From Bathymodiolus brooksi (Eukaryota; Mollusca; Bivalvia; Mytilida; Modiolidae): a DNA stretch of 64,000 nt. The stretch covers positions 74,033,668-74,097,667 of the forward strand of contig OY804576.1 in the NCBI GenBank assembly GCA_963680875.1. Direction: 5' to 3'. A program made the translations under genes and the position numbers. Each line of letters opens with the position of its first letter. Positions within the stretch are counted from its first letter, which is position 1. Below, piece after piece: positions 23,380 to 35,745 of the stretch. The notes below the pieces were generated by a model. It was not told the origin of the DNA and ran no database searches. It saw nothing but the letters and a program-made list of their open reading frames with translations.

Positions 23380-23850
23380 TTGCTCCATCTAAGAGAGCTC
23401 TGCTGTTCTTCTGGTTCCAGAAATGTACGACTGCTAGGTACTTTTCCAAAAAATACCATGTTTGAGAGTTTTCCAAGAAATTTACTAAAATTTGGAATTC
23501 AAAATATTTTGAAGTATAACTGTTCTATGTTACAGCTATTACTCTACTGGTTCAAGAATTGGACGATTTCTGTGTACTATAAAAAAAAAAAACATGTCTG
23601 AGGGTCTTCTATGATATTTATCAAAGGTAGAATTTAAATATTTTGAAATTCAATTGCTCTTCTGTTTCAGGAGATCTACGGTTTCTGTGTACTTAAAAAA
23701 AAAACAGGTCTGGGAGTCTTCCATGATATTTTGAAATCCGATAATTTTTCATGTCACACCTATTGTTCATTTGTGTTTCCAGAAATGTACTATTGCCAGG
23801 TTAGTTTCCTAAAACAAATTATGTTTGACAGTCTTCCAAGACATTAGTAT
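23380..23850. repeat. Degenerate tandem repeat, about 4 units of 112-136 bp
   Basis: Units share 'ttccagaaatgtac' (or drifted forms), a 'tttctgtgtact'/'ctaggtactt' block, 'tgtttgagagttttccaaga' (or forms), and 'ttttgaa'. They are anchored near 23414, 23550, 23665 and 23777. Small open frames in this stretch follow the repeat and have no recognisable product. Confidence 0.7.
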
Positions 23851-24654
23851 TGTACATTGATGCATCAATATATTTATTTCATTTTCGTAGTGCTAATTTT
23901 AAAACTTATTAAAATTCTTGTTGAATCTTAACAAAATGTGTTCTTCTCTTTATTAATACGTTTTTCAATTTTCATTGTTGAAAAAATATAGATCCAAGTA
24001 GGTTGAATAAAATAGGTATACAATAGAAAGAGGGACAGTAAGAAAATTTATTATTCAAAATTTGAGATTTGGTAATTAGAAAGTCTGTATTTCAGCTGTT
24101 TGCTATTATAGAACTACAGGGGCGCAAAAACACCTGACAAATTATTATAATCACCATCTTACCTCATTTTTATAGGTGTTTTTCTACAATAATGTGGCCA
24201 TTGAGTTTTTGGACCAGTAATTTTAACTATTACAGGTTAAAGAAACACAACAGAGCACAAAATTAATGAGGATCTTTCATGTCCAGTCTTCATTAACAAT
24301 GTTACCCCCTAAAAAAACATTTTATTGTACACAATGATTTTTTTTTACAAAAGAATGAAATTAGTACTGAAAGTGAGCACCCATTTTAAAATTGGAGAAT
24401 GATTCCGTTGTTATGGGAACAAAATCTGTTAATGCTTACAATTTTTTTTAATTCGTTCTAATAAACAAATTACTTTGAAATTGAATTGATATTCAAATAT
24501 TTTTTTTCACCAGAATACCAACATAGAGTGAATGCATTTTGTCACATCATCGGAGTTACAAAACGAATGGTGAACACAAATACTATTGCCGTGTTCTGAT
24601 TTTACAAGTAATACTTACCTGAAACACGGTACACTTGTACAATTTATAAAACAT
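23851..24654. other. No gene recognised
   Basis: AT-rich sequence, no supported feature. Confidence 0.45.
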
Positions 24655-24722
24655 GATTGATCGATTGATTGCTGTTTAATGTTAAGTGAGCAGAATTTTA
24701 GCTACATTCGTGAACAGAACAA
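24655..24722 (-). mobile_element. SINE B-like 3' end, (TGAT)n type
   Basis: 'ttgatcgattgattgctgtt' followed by 'taatgttaagtgagcag' and 'tttagctacattcgtg' matches the reversed tail of family B-like SINEs. Confidence 0.55.
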
Positions 24723-25040
24723 ATTTAAGATGGCGACACCAGAATTTGAAGATGGGCGAAAATCTAAATTGGAAAATGAAAAAGATGATGGAGTGGATAT
24801 CACTAGGGAAAAAACGACCAGCAACGGATCACTAACATGATTCCAATTAGCAAGCAATATATTGCTCATTATGAGTTGTCTATCTGTTATCTGTTTTATC
24901 CAAAAACTAATCACTCATTAACGTGCCATCCTAAATGTGAGGTTTGTGTATTTGATTCATCACACACAACCAGAGGACACCCTCTCATTGATGTTACCCC
25001 CGCAGTGGAGAAAATATGCCATATTGCTATATCCCGGGAT

Positions 25041-25388
25041 TGTTGCTTAACGTCATATCAACAAATTTTCAGCTATATCATGGCGAGAATAAGTTGCTTT
25101 TTGATGAGATGATGATGATGAAGTCCTCTTTGTACTAAACTAACACGTTGAGTCATATTTTTATAGTGCTAGCACACTGAAACAACAGTCCGCGGGTAGA
25201 CATGTCGTTGTACTCAGACACATTTCCCTGATTCTGAGCCAAACAGCGTTTGTTCTTACACCTTAATGCTGCCTGATTAGTGCAGAAGCACCAATTTTAA
25301 AGTTTTCCGATTGACTCCAACAGGGCTCGAACCCACGGTCTGCCACACTCCACATAAGCACGCTAATCATTATACCTCTCCAATGCGG
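25041..25388 (-). mobile_element. SINE family B, near full length
   Basis: In reverse it shows the tail ('aattttcagctatatcatgg', 'cgagaat'), the body ('aacaacagtccgcgggtaga', 'acacatttccctgattctga') and the tRNA-like head at 25320-25388 ('gggctcgaaccca', the reversed B box 'gggttcgagccc'). The head also has a reversed A-box-like region near 25370. Confidence 0.8.
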
Positions 25389-25904
25389 TTTCCCATGATT
25401 AGAACATTTTACAAAGGAATAATTTGAAAGGAATACTAAACATAATTTACTGTATTTCCTCCGGTATATTAGGATATTCATTCAAGCACTCAATTGAAAT
25501 GGTTCTCACATAAATTACCACTGACCCTAATGATAAATCAATTTTGTAAATAAAAAGATATTAATATTGAATTTTCTTAATGGATGCGGATATTCTTGTA
25601 GAAATTATCAAAACATTAAGATCTTAGAAAACAATTGTTTATTTATTGGAGTTATTTAAATTTTATCGTTTTCTAAACGATCGTTAATTTAAATGGGATC
25701 ATAATTTTTATGCCATCATATTAATTACTGTTTAATTAAAAGAGTGGGTGGGGAAAATCGTGACATGAAATAAGATGGCAGAAAGCTGAGAAGATAATCT
25801 TCGGTATACTCAGTAATAATATATTTGGATTTTTATTCTTTATTTTTCACTTCATTTGTTTACCGATATGATTTTTTAATTATAGATTCTGCATTATTTT
25901 CTGT
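25389..25904. other. No gene recognised
   Basis: AT-rich sequence without supported features. Confidence 0.45.
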
Positions 25905-26025
25905 GTAATGTTTTGTAGATCGTTGTTTTTAATTTGTTCCTTTTTCTTTTGGCCACTGTGTTGTATGTCCGCCCCTCGATTTACGGCTTCTGAATTACCC
26001 CCTTGGTATCTTCAAACTTTTATAG
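25905..26025 (+). mobile_element. RT-element tail (family C), 3' half
   Basis: 'tgtaatgttttgtagatcgt', 'ttttggccactgtgttgtat', 'cgatttacggcttctgaatt' and 'ttggtatcttcaaac' match the terminal half of the tail. Confidence 0.8.
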
Positions 26026-26292
26026 CGCTTTCAGTACCTTTTTGTAATATGGATTCTTGACACTGACCGGAACAGTTCTTATAAAACATGTATGTGCATG
26101 TAGATTAATTTAAAGTGGCGTTATACACCATAGTCATACTTCTAGTCTGAAGGATTTTGTACTGGAAAGTCGAACGACCAAACTATTTTCGTCCGATGTA
26201 ACCAAATTAATTTGGAAATATAATGTCTCTATAGGTTAAGTTGGGGGAAAATACAACGTTGCCTTTTGCATAATTTGACAAGAAATAATAAT

Positions 26293-26319
26293 ACCCTCCC
26301 CCCCCCCCCCCCCCCCCCC
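26293..26319. repeat. C-rich homopolymer tract
   Basis: A run of about 23 C after 'ccctc'. A second C run lies at 26504-26530. Confidence 0.9.
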
Positions 26320-26503
26320 ATTCAATGCGTATATTTTTAAAGATAATTCCTAAAAAGATATTTGTGTGCATAAGGAATTATTAATTTATTAAAATTTTCA
26401 TCTATTTTATTGTTTGTCTGTTTTGTTTACATATTTATTTATTTCCTCTTAATATATTCTTTCAATACGACCCACCATAACTAATGAACTGAAAAGATGA
26501 ACA

Positions 26504-26530
26504 ACCCCCCCCCCCCCCCCCCCCCCCCCC
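26504..26530. repeat. C homopolymer, about 27 bases
   Basis: Uninterrupted C run after 'gatgaacaa'. Confidence 0.9.
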
Positions 26531-26627
26531 TTTAGGAAAGCTGCTTATATTGGGATGGTCTGAGTCCTAAATTTTGAAAATTAAGCAGTTATAATAATAT
26601 GTTTTGTCTTTGTTATATTTAATAGAT

Positions 26628-26737
26628 TGGTTTTGGGTTTATGGTGTTTAACACCACTTTCAACAATATTTCAGTTATATATATCGCGACGATCAGTTTT
26701 ATTGGTGGAGGAAACCGGAGTACCAGGAGAAAACCAG
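26628..26737 (-). mobile_element. SINE family A, 3' half
   Basis: 'gtttatggtgtttaacacca', 'ctttcaacaatatttcagtt' and 'attggtggaggaaaccggag' are clear. The copy stops at 'gagaaaacca'. A TA run follows at 26748-26774. Confidence 0.85.
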
Positions 26738-28080
26738 AAGTGGTACAAATATATATATATATATATATATATACATAATACATTTTTCACGCAATAATAT
26801 GAACCGATTGTTACTTTCAAAAAAATTATTGCATTTCGCGCATTTCCTATATTTTGCAAATATGTTTTACAATCCCTATAATAATTAATTTTGTTTTTAT
26901 TTAAATTAGAAGAAGATCGTACCCATTCGCGTTAATGTCAAACTTATAATATCGTTACAATAAATCTTCAAAATTTCGTTTCTTTCTTTTTTATCTCGTT
27001 ATGCCTTTTTCACGCTTTGGTGCAAAGACTTCTTTGGTTAACGGTGTAAAAATGGCCACGTGTCTACTGTCAACACTTGTATTCATATTTACATCTCGTT
27101 ATGGTCTCACCTGTAGCAAAGCACATTATCACGTCTTTTGTCCGAATGAAAAATTAAATTGTCCAGATTTTAAGACCTTGTGGCGGTACTTACACACTGA
27201 AAATTTGATAGCAATCAAATGATTAATGTCTCTGTGAGGTCCGTGTAAGGTTAAAAGTGACATTCTGGAGGTACTCTTATTTTATACAAAATTCAAGAAA
27301 ATTATGACAAGTTTTTCTCCAATTAATGATATACCTAATGTATGCAAAATTGCTAAATTTAGACATATAGCAATATTTGTAGATGTCGTCTTTTTATGGA
27401 TACCCCGTTTAAACTTTAAAAAAAAATGTATGACCGGGGCATTTAATCAAATTGCGGCAAGATCGTCATAAAATATGATGGATATTATCTATTAAATTGT
27501 TTGCCGCTTCACGCCACAAGAAATCACCTTAAATCCGAAATTTTTGTGAAAAACTCGGTCGGAGATATCATTTCTTCACGCTTTCGTGTTGGTAAATTTT
27601 AAGTGGGATTCTTTTTATTGTCTTTTTTTTATATAATGTTAACATCTGCCTACAGACAACTTATTGTAATTTCAGATTTTGAATTGATTACCAAACAAAT
27701 ACAATACGGTGACAAGAAAAAAAAAAGAATGAATAAAAAAATAATGATATTGGTTATTAAGGCTTTCGGGGTTTATTTAGATATGGGCTCGAGACCTTCT
27801 TCACTCATCAAAAGACACCGGTGTTAAAGAGAATTATATTGACACAAGTTCTTAAAAATAAAATAATGATGTCTAATCCATTTTTATCTTGTTTTCTTAT
27901 GAAAAAGGTTTTGTTCTTTATAAGTGTATGGTAAACAGAGATTTTCTGTATCTTTATTGACTGAAGAGGGGGATCTGTAAAGTATAACATGGTAATGATG
28001 GTGAGGGTAGTTACATCCAATTGTTATGGTGGTAATCATTGACTTTAATTATATCATCTAAAACATATTATTGAACCTCA
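26738..28080. other. No gene recognised
   Basis: Apart from the (TA)n run at 26748-26774, nothing is supported. A 73-codon open frame at 27001-27222 and one at 27603-27827 have no recognisable domain. Confidence 0.45.
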
Positions 28081-28081
28081 G

Positions 28082-28083
<2 letters not shown>

Positions 28084-28122
<39 letters not shown>
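28084..28122. repeat. GA microsatellite
   Basis: A perfect (GA)n run of about 19 units. Confidence 0.95.
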
Positions 28123-28126
<4 letters not shown>

Positions 28127-28258
28127 CTTGTTGTATTAGTTTGTCAATACGATCTTGTTTTCCTATCTAATGTATGGCTTTTTCGGATCCATGTAATAAC
28201 ATGCCATCAAAATATTGCATTGTAATACGTGTTGATATCCAAGATTTCTAAAGCCCGA

Positions 28259-28612
28259 ACGGCATCGGTGGTGTAATGGGTACCGCGATCGTCTCGAGTG
28301 CTGTAGATCGTGGGTTCGGGCCCCAATCGAGTCAAACCAAAGACTATAAAATTGGTATTTGTTACTTCTCCGCTAAGCATGCAGCATTAAGGAGAAAGAG
28401 CAGAGACTGGTTGGCTCGGATTCAGGATAATGTGTCCTAGTGGGGCGACATTTCTATCCGCTGACTATTGTTTCAGTGAGCTAGGAACAAAACCCAAAAA
28501 GCGGACATCATCATCATTTCATTGAAAATTAACATGTTCTTGCAATGATATAGCTGAAAAATTGCTTAGTTAGCTTTAAGAAAACACTCACTCACTCACT
28601 CACTCACTCTCA
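28259..28612 (+). mobile_element. SINE family B, full length, tRNA-derived
   Basis: The head is strongly tRNA-like. An A-box-like 'ggtggtgtaatgggtacc' comes first, and a B box 'gggttcgggcccc' follows about 45 bases later. The body contains 'ttacttctccgctaagcatg', 'cattaaggagaaagagcag', 'ggataatgtgtcctagtggg', 'gctgactattgtttcagtga'. The tail has 'atgatatagctgaaaaattg' and ends in (TCAC)n at 28590-28612. This is the best copy of the family and serves as the reference for the others. Confidence 0.9.
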
Positions 28613-29099
28613 TTCTCGAAGTTTCTACAATGCGGTGTACAATCCTCCAAAAGGGCGTTCACTGTCGGGACGAATCAAGCACTCAAATCGTCATGAGGAC
28701 GGTATGTAAATAATTTCGATACATTATGTTCGTTAAGTGTCACACCTCATTCTCGTAAAAATCAACTTACAGCAGATTTTAACAGTCAACACAGCTTGTT
28801 GGGAGGAGTCGTTAATGCCCGTTTCAAGGTAAAGATGCACACATTGTTTATTCCGTCGATGGGACTATCATATCCTAGGATTATCACATTCTATAGCTGC
28901 GGAAATACTGCTTACTTGATGTAAAAAAAAACCAATAGATCAGTCAATTAATTCAAATTCCTAAAGTTGGTTTTAATAGCGAATAATGCTCTGTATTAGA
29001 GCTATAAATTATAACGCATAGTAATTTCAGGCGAGCGATAAATACTAGTAGTTAAAAAAGAAGTAAAATGTACACAAATTAAACATCAATCTGTTGATA

Positions 29100-29285
29100 G
29101 CGTAAACACCCGAGTTCACCCCCGGTTTGTAGTGGAGTTCGTGTAGCTCGATCTTTTGTTTTCTGCATAAACTTTTGTAGATCACTGTTTGTCCTGTTGT
29201 CTTTGTTCTTTAGGCCATTGTGTTTTCTATCCTTCCTCGATTTACGGATTCTGATTTACCCCTTCGGTATCTTCAAACTCGTCTG
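29100..29285 (+). mobile_element. RT-element tail (family C)
   Basis: 'acccgagttcacccccggtt', 'gtggagttcgtgtagctcga', 'ttaggccattgtgttttcta', 'cgatttacggattctgattt' and 'ttcggtatcttcaaac' are present in order. Confidence 0.8.
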
Positions 29286-29479
29286 TCTACTCTAAATACC
29301 GGTAGTACATTAAGCCTATTCACATCTACGCCTAAGGTGAATTTTGATCCTGTGCTTACGCATTCCCACAAAGCTTAAGCAAAGACAATCTTCTTTTTTC
29401 ACTGAAAGCAGTAAACTTTAAAATATTGTTATATTTCAGAAGACAACATTTCTGTATTTATTCTTGTATTGACTGGCTC

Positions 29480-29640
29480 AGGCATGGGAGACCGTAACCT
29501 ATTTTGGTTATCCTGTTTAGGCCTTTTATTTCTGTTGCTCCTAAAACTTTAAATTATTTGAGCGTACCCGGTGAAGGTTATTCCAGGAACGCGTCGTGTG
29601 CACTAAATTTGATATCTACGTTTTTATGAACTCTAAGAAA
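29480..29640 (+). repeat. Dispersed repeat family D
   Basis: 'cctgtttaggcc', 'cttttatttctgttgctcct', 'aactttaaattatttgagcg', 'ggtgaaggttattccaggaa', 'gtgcactaaatttgatatct' recur at 32005-32165 and 38985-39155. No coding or RNA-promoter sign was seen. Confidence 0.75.
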
Positions 29641-30780
29641 TAATAAAATTAACATATTAAAATGCAGTGTTCTGTGCTGATGGAAAGATAATTACGTCTG
29701 GATCCAAGAAACCCGAAAGGTCAATCTAGAAGCATTTCACGGTTTGTCAAATGTGCCAGTTTTATAGAATTCGGAACAAACTTATCTGAAGTTTACAATT
29801 GTTGATTAAAAATAATGTTTTGAAAGAATAATAGGAGATAGAAATGTGGAATAGAAAATAGAGATTAGCTTACAAAATTACCGTTGTTTAATGAAAAAAA
29901 AGAAGAATGCTCCACATGAAATTACCTCATTTTCTTTAATTTAAAAGACAAAATCGCTAAATTGATAAGATCTTCAATTAAAAATGACAGTTGACAAACA
30001 AAACGTGCGTATGAATTATATTAGACGCAACTGTATTTTCACCTCTTAAAGAAAAGAAAACGTGGCTTGAAATAAAGTGCAGATTATTTGCATCTTAAAT
30101 TTAATCGTATCTTGCTTTTGTATAGGCAGAATCAACGAGATTACGCAATTGTGAACGAACCAATTATCTAGGTAAATTGATTCCATTTAACTGTTTAAAG
30201 AAAAGCAAGGTAATCTGATTTTTTATCAATATTTTCTAATTATGAAATCTTTTCTTGAACATCTTGGAAACGAACCAATGTTAGTAATAGGAGCATGTTC
30301 AAATTAAAACTTTAATTATTTTTTCTCTATCCACATTGAGACCCAAGTCTTAATTTGCTAATTGAAAATAATTTCCATCGAATATTTCAAGTGTAATTTT
30401 TTTTTTATATTTCATTTTTATTGTAATCAGATCGGAGAAACTCTTCTCTTGGTACGGAAATATCACAAACGATAAATTGACTTGTAATACCACTTTCATA
30501 TGTCTATCATATAACAACCAAAAGTTCCAGATATATTCTTCCGTAATCACTAATTGTACGACTTCTAGGTCGTGATGTCATCAATAAAGCGGGCAAAAAT
30601 TAAGTCTGTTGAATCAGTTTGGTTCTTTGTTTATTATCTCTGTCCCGTTATTCTGCAAGAAGTAAATAAAAGTTCTCGTAAAAGAGATCTATCGAAGGGT
30701 AATAATCCTCCCATGATCAAATTATTAGCCCTCCCCCCCCAAAACCCCCCCCCCCCAAAAAAACAAAAAAAACCAACCCA
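29641..30780. other. No gene recognised
   Basis: Ordinary AT-rich sequence. A C-rich, A-rich simple stretch lies at 30728-30775. Confidence 0.45.
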
Positions 30781-30814
30781 GAACAGATAATACTATTATC
30801 ATTATTTATTATTT

Positions 30815-30816
<2 letters not shown>

Positions 30817-30852
<36 letters not shown>
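30817..30852. repeat. AAT microsatellite
   Basis: A perfect (TAA)n run of about 11-12 units. Confidence 0.95.
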
Positions 30853-30853
<1 letters not shown>

Positions 30854-30894
30854 TATATAATTTATTCATACAATATATATATAATATAATGCAT

Positions 30895-31045
30895 ATATGG
30901 TCTAGGGCGCTGGACGTAAGGCTAAGCGAATGGTGCTGCAGTGTATCAATGGTGTGGGTTCCAATCCCGTCGAGGGAAGAACAAAAATTTGACAGCCCTA
31001 AAATCTAATTCTAACACTGTTTAGTTTAATTTTCAGACGTATATA
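30895..31045 (+). mobile_element. tRNA-derived SINE, third family (E)
   Basis: The head reads 'ggtctagggcgctggacg', then about 50 bases on 'gggttccaatccc', which match A- and B-box positions of a tRNA-like promoter. It continues 'gacagccctaaaatctaatt' and a tail near 'ttttcagacgtatata'. It is not a folded functional tRNA by eye. Only one copy is in the window, so the right end is approximate. Confidence 0.65.
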
Positions 31046-31569
31046 ACATTTAGTATTAACCTAGTATCCTTTAAAGTAACTTTGAGATCCAGTGGGACAG
31101 ATATATTGTATGGTTGTCACTTGCTTCTAGACGTTTGTATAATGTAATGCATATATATAAATTTACATATATATAATGATACATACAAAAATATATTATG
31201 GAAAGAAAGTTTAAACAGTGATCGTCAACAATTCCACCGATATCAACAAAAGGAAGAACCACCATCATCTCAAGCGAACGAATATAAAAATACCACCACA
31301 TATAGGGCGTTGGAAATGTATATTATACATGACGATTTAAAAGAAATTGAAATTGGTGTACAAGCCGTGAAACATGTTTCGTGATATGATGGTTGCTCAT
31401 GGCGAGGACTTTCTATTATATTTTGTTTATTAATACTTGTGGCATGTTGGTGGTTTTCCTCGGATTCCTTCACTTATAAAACGAATAGATACGAAATAGC
31501 TGAAATATTGTTGAAATAAACGTTAAAGAAAATCGAAGAAGCAATCGAGAATTGAAAATCTAGTGACAT
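31046..31569. other. No gene recognised
   Basis: Short open frames have no recognisable content. A very diverged family A end may lie at 31485-31530 ('aaatagctgaaatattgttg'). Confidence 0.4.
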
Positions 31570-31990
31570 AGGCTATCTAAGACACAAGACACAGAACGAA
31601 GACAAAAAAAAGCACAACACGAAAAATTAGAAAGATAAAGAAAAGGGTAGCCCAGGTGCTCGCGATAGTCCAGTCGGGTAACATTCTTATCGGTGATAGA
31701 GGAAATAAAAAGATCCACGTACAAGTAGAAGGATATTACGTAACAGTTATCCAGTTCGTGGTGATGACCGTAACATTTCTGTATCGATGACTGCAACCTA
31801 GGACCAACATAGCCTTGTTTGAGTAGATATTGATTCAGCAGCTCAGTAACCCGAAAATCACTCTGGATACAGACCCTAGAATAACGCATGAGTTGTGAAA
31901 TGTAAACTCTATTCACACTGGTGATTCTGGGATATTGATATTAATGAATGGGAAGTTGACTACTGGAAAAGTGAAGTATTAAAGCTAAGG
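31570..31990 (-). pseudogene. RT-bearing retroelement remnant, copy 1 (C-terminal part)
   Basis: On the - strand, 31916 down to about 31750 encodes the conserved C-terminal region of the element's reverse transcriptase: VYISQLMRYSRVC, then LLNQYLLKQGYVGPRLQSSI and KCYGHHHELDN. The same blocks occur in copies at 43207-43960 and 51960-52490. The palm with the catalytic acid pair is absent, so this is a 5'-truncated piece. Downstream in element sense (31570-31700) lies a diverged start of the family C tail. The element may be Penelope-like, but the clade is a guess. Confidence 0.75.
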
Positions 31991-32004
31991 CATTGAAGGT
32001 TCTC

Positions 32005-32165
32005 CTACCTCAGGCATTGATGAACGTAGCATATGTTGGCTATCCTGTTTAGGCCCTTTGGCTTTCTTGCTTCCAAAGACTTTTAATTTATTTGGCTTTC
32101 ACATATTTTGGCTTTGAGCGTCACCTGATGAATGTTATTCCAGATCAAAAACAGATTCCATCTAA
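32005..32165 (+). repeat. Dispersed repeat family D
   Basis: 'ggctatcctgtttaggccct', 'ttttaatttatttggctttc' and 'tgatgaatgttattccagat' match the 29480 copy. It directly follows RT-element copy 1. Confidence 0.7.
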
Positions 32166-33590
32166 GACAGAACACCGCAAATACATGTATTGTAATTTTA
32201 ATGGACAACTATGAATTTTTAATGCATTAATCAAAAGAAACATAATAAAGTTGTGAGCATTTTATCGATAACAACTAAAAAACGAGTCATGAACACACAA
32301 ATAACCCTTATAATGGAAATTTAAAATTAAAACTTAAACAAACAAAATTTGATGGAAATTTTAAATCAAACATTTACTATTTAAATCAACGAAGCTCTAA
32401 ATTATAGATACTCGAACTTCAAAAGAACATTTCTGCAATAAGAGAACAAAACAAAAGAAGATGAAAGTAAAATAAAGCCCAAAAAAACTCTCGAAAGAAA
32501 ACCGTGCTATTTGAGCATTCTTTTTTACAATTTTTTTTAGCATTCTTTAGATGTAAAACTCTTAACATATGATTTTCCATTACTATCTCATTTTCATGAA
32601 AGTACTTTTAATATTATTGCGGATTTTTAACATTTTATGACACAATATTTTAGACTTAAAAAGTACTTCACTCGTACCTTTCGCTTCACTTAAAGCCAAT
32701 ACATACAATTGGTATCTTAAAACGCAACGATGTTTTAATTGCTTTTAGAAGTTTTGTAATCAGACCGATTGATTTCTTCTAAGAATTCAGTATTATTGTC
32801 CAATATCCTCTCTGTTTTTATCTGGTAAAGTTGACTGCGTCTTCTTTACAAAAAGAGATTTTAGAAAACAGTTTTTATGAAATAAAACCATTATAAATCA
32901 TGCTTTACAGTATCGTGGAACCAAGAAAGGCTTTGAAAAGGTCTATTCAAAATTTTTGCATTTGTCGCTTAAGTAGAAGAAAAGTATTTCCTTTGTACGC
33001 TCTTGAAATAGAAATTGCCTATTCAAGGAGAAAATGTCGATTTATTACCTGTTTTGTTCGCATATGAATGCAAAACGAAACAAACTGAAACCTGTATTGG
33101 TCATAAAGAAATGCATTAGTTAGAGATGTGCGAAAAACTGTAAAGATTATTAAGTCGTAAGACCTAATTGACGCACACATGATCAGTAATCCAAGTACCG
33201 TATTGTTTCCATAACAATGCGCACATGAACAGTAATCTAAGTACCGTATTGTTTCCGTAACAAGTAAAACATATTCAAATGAATGTTAAAAACTGACATA
33301 TTACAAAAAAACGTGAGGATTTGTGAAAGTGGCAAAGAGGAAAAGTGAAAAATGGAGACGTCAATTCAATTGGACACCTGTCTGACTTACAATTATGTCT
33401 ATATAAACAAATTGTTTGATTGACCATATAATGTACAACAAGATAGAACTAGAAACATATTTGCAAAATAAAGAAAAGATGTGAAAAACAAATTGAGTAC
33501 TTTATACAAAAATGCAAAAACAGTTTAATGTCAATAACACACAAATGAAGTCCTCAACATATGCTATAATGCTATGATAATGTTATTGGT
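32166..33590. other. No gene; one short duplication
   Basis: At 33172-33263 a segment of about 47 bases containing 'aagtaccgtattgtttcc' is present twice. Nothing else is supported. Confidence 0.5.
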
Positions 33591-33724
33591 GATTGTCGTC
33601 ACCTTCAGCTATACATGACTACCAGACTTATTGAGGAAAAAATCCCAGACAAATATAACCGACTTACCGGGTAAAGACCCGGCAGGTGGGTGTTTGTATG
33701 AAAACCTTAACACTTCTGGCATAA

Positions 33725-33900
33725 ATAAGAAAAGTTGGAAGATACTAAAGGGTTGTCAGAAGCCGTAAACAGAAGAAGGACTGATAATCCAATGACCAAA
33801 AGAAGGACAAATGACAAACAATGACAAGCAAATCACAACAAAGAAAATAAAAAATTGAACAACACGAACCCCACAACTCGGGTATAACAAGCCAAACTTT
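33725..33900 (-). mobile_element. RT-element tail (family C), terminal half
   Basis: 'aagttggaagatactaaagg', 'ttgtcagaagccgtaaacag', 'caatgaccaaaagaaggaca' and 'aattgaacaacacgaacccc' are present in reverse. Confidence 0.75.
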
Positions 33901-33994
33901 ATCATGCAAGCCAGCAAACTAAAAGAAGCATTTCGCTTGGCTAAAATTACAACTTTTATCTCCTATCAGATTGAAAATTGCATGTTTATACTGC

Positions 33995-34180
33995 CAAGAA
34001 GAGTTTGAAGATACAAAAGGGGTTATCAGGATCGGTAAATCGAAGAAGGACAGACAACACAATCGCCAACAGAAAAAGGACAAACAACGCTCTTCAAAAC
34101 ATTACACATAAAACTAAAGATCGAGTAACACGAACCCTACTACAAACCGTTGGTGAACTTAGGTGCTCTTCCATGTTAAA
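33995..34180 (-). mobile_element. RT-element tail (family C), terminal half
   Basis: 'agaagagtttgaagatacaa', 'gtaaatcgaagaaggacaga', 'aaactaaagatcgagtaaca' and 'ccgttggtgaacttaggtgc' are present in reverse. It lies in opposite orientation to the satellite that follows at 34340. Confidence 0.8.
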
Positions 34181-34339
34181 AAAAAAGTATTTTTTGCTCA
34201 TGACAGTTGACTCATATATGTATATAATTATGTGGTATAGTCTTTTATTACTCTTGTATATTTATTATATATTTGATCTGCTCATGCATTACATAAATCA
34301 GTGGATGACACTATTAAAGCATTTGTCTTGTCGCGACTT

Positions 34340-35745
34340 GTCTGTCCTTCTTCGATTTACGGTTTCTGATTACCCCTTTGGTACCTTAGATTTACGGCTT
34401 CTGATTACCCCTTTGGTATCTTAGATTTACGACTTCTGATTACCCCTTTGGTATCTTACATTTACGACTTCTGAATACCCCTTTGGTATCTTAGATTTAC
34501 GGCTTCTGATTACTCCTTTGGTATCTTAGATTTACGGCTTCTGATTACCCCTTTGGTACCTTAGATTTACGGCTTTTGATTACCCCTTTGGTATCTTAGA
34601 TTTACGACTTCTGATTACCCCGTTGGTACCTTAGATTTACGGCTTCTGATTACCCCTTTGGTATCATAGATTTACGACTTCTGATTACCCCTTTGGTATC
34701 TTAGATTTACGACTTCTGATTACCCCTTTGGTATCTTTGATTTACGATTTCTGATTACCCCTTTGATATCTTTGATTTACGGCTTCTGATTACCCCTTTG
34801 GTACCTTAGATTTACGGCTTCTGATTACCCCTTTGGTATCTTAGATTTACGACTTCTGAATACCCCTTTGGTACCTTAGATTTACGGCTTCTGATTACAC
34901 CTTTGGTATCTTAGATTTACGGCTTCTGATTACCCCTTTGGTACCTTAGATTTACGACTTCTGATTACCCCTTTGGTACCTTAGATTTACGGCTTCTGAT
35001 TACACCTTTGGTATCTTAGATTTACGGCTTCTGATTACCCCTTTGGTACCTTATATTTACGACTTCTGATTACCCCTTTGGTATCTTAGAATTACGGCTT
35101 CTGATTACCCTTTTGGTATCTTAGATTTACGGCTTTTGATTACACCTTTGGTACCTTAGATTTACGGCTTCTGATTACCCCTTTTGTACCTTAGATTTAC
35201 GGCTTTTGATTACCCCTTTGGTACCTTAGATGTACGGCTTCTGATTACCCCTTTGGTATCTTAGATTTACGGCTTCTGATTACCCCTTTGGTATTAGATT
35301 TACGACTTCTGATTACCCCTTTGGTATCTTAGATTTACGACTTCTGATTACCCCGTTGGTACCTTAGATTTACGGCTTCTGATTACCCCTTTGGTATCTT
35401 AGATTTAGGACTTCTGATTACCCCGTTGGTGCCTTAGATTTACGGCTTCTGATTACCCCTTTGGTACCTTAGATTTACGGCTTCTGATTACTCCTTTGGT
35501 ATCTTAGATTTACGGCTTCTGATTACCCCTTTGGTATCTTAGATTTACGACTTCTGATTACCCCTTTGGTATCTTAGATTTACGACTTCTGATTACCCCT
35601 TTGGTACCTTAGATTTACGGCTTCTGATTACCCCTTTGGTATCTTAAATTTACGACTTCTGATTACCCCTTTTGTACCTTAGATTTACGGCTTTTGATTA
35701 CCCCTTTGGTACCTTAGATTTACGGCTTCTGATTACACCTTTGGT
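34340..35745 (+). repeat. 35-bp satellite, about 40 units, derived from the family C tail
   Basis: The unit contains 'gatttacggcttctgattac' then 'ccctttggtatctta'. Common variants are gacttc for ggcttc, ggtacc for ggtatc and acacc for acccc. One unit near 35294 has a short deletion. The array opens after 'cttgtctgtccttcttc' and closes with 'ttggtattctcaaactttt', exactly the flanks this phrase has in single family C tails. The satellite is therefore a tandem expansion of the tail's end. No coding role is likely. Confidence 0.95.

Noticed and set aside
28259..28335. A functional tRNA gene
   Set aside because: A- and B-box-like motifs are present, but the segment continues into the body of SINE family B and no proper cloverleaf with acceptor stem can be drawn. 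It is the SINE head.
30898..30975. A functional tRNA gene
   Set aside because: It has promoter-box-like motifs, but the stems do not pair convincingly and a SINE-like body follows.
33978..34424. A 148-codon open frame on the + strand
   Set aside because: It runs through a reversed family C tail into the first units of the 35-bp satellite. The amino-acid content is that of the repeats.
34340..35745. A CRISPR array
   Set aside because: Units are contiguous 35-bp repeats with no unique spacers, in a eukaryotic genome, and derive from a retroelement tail.
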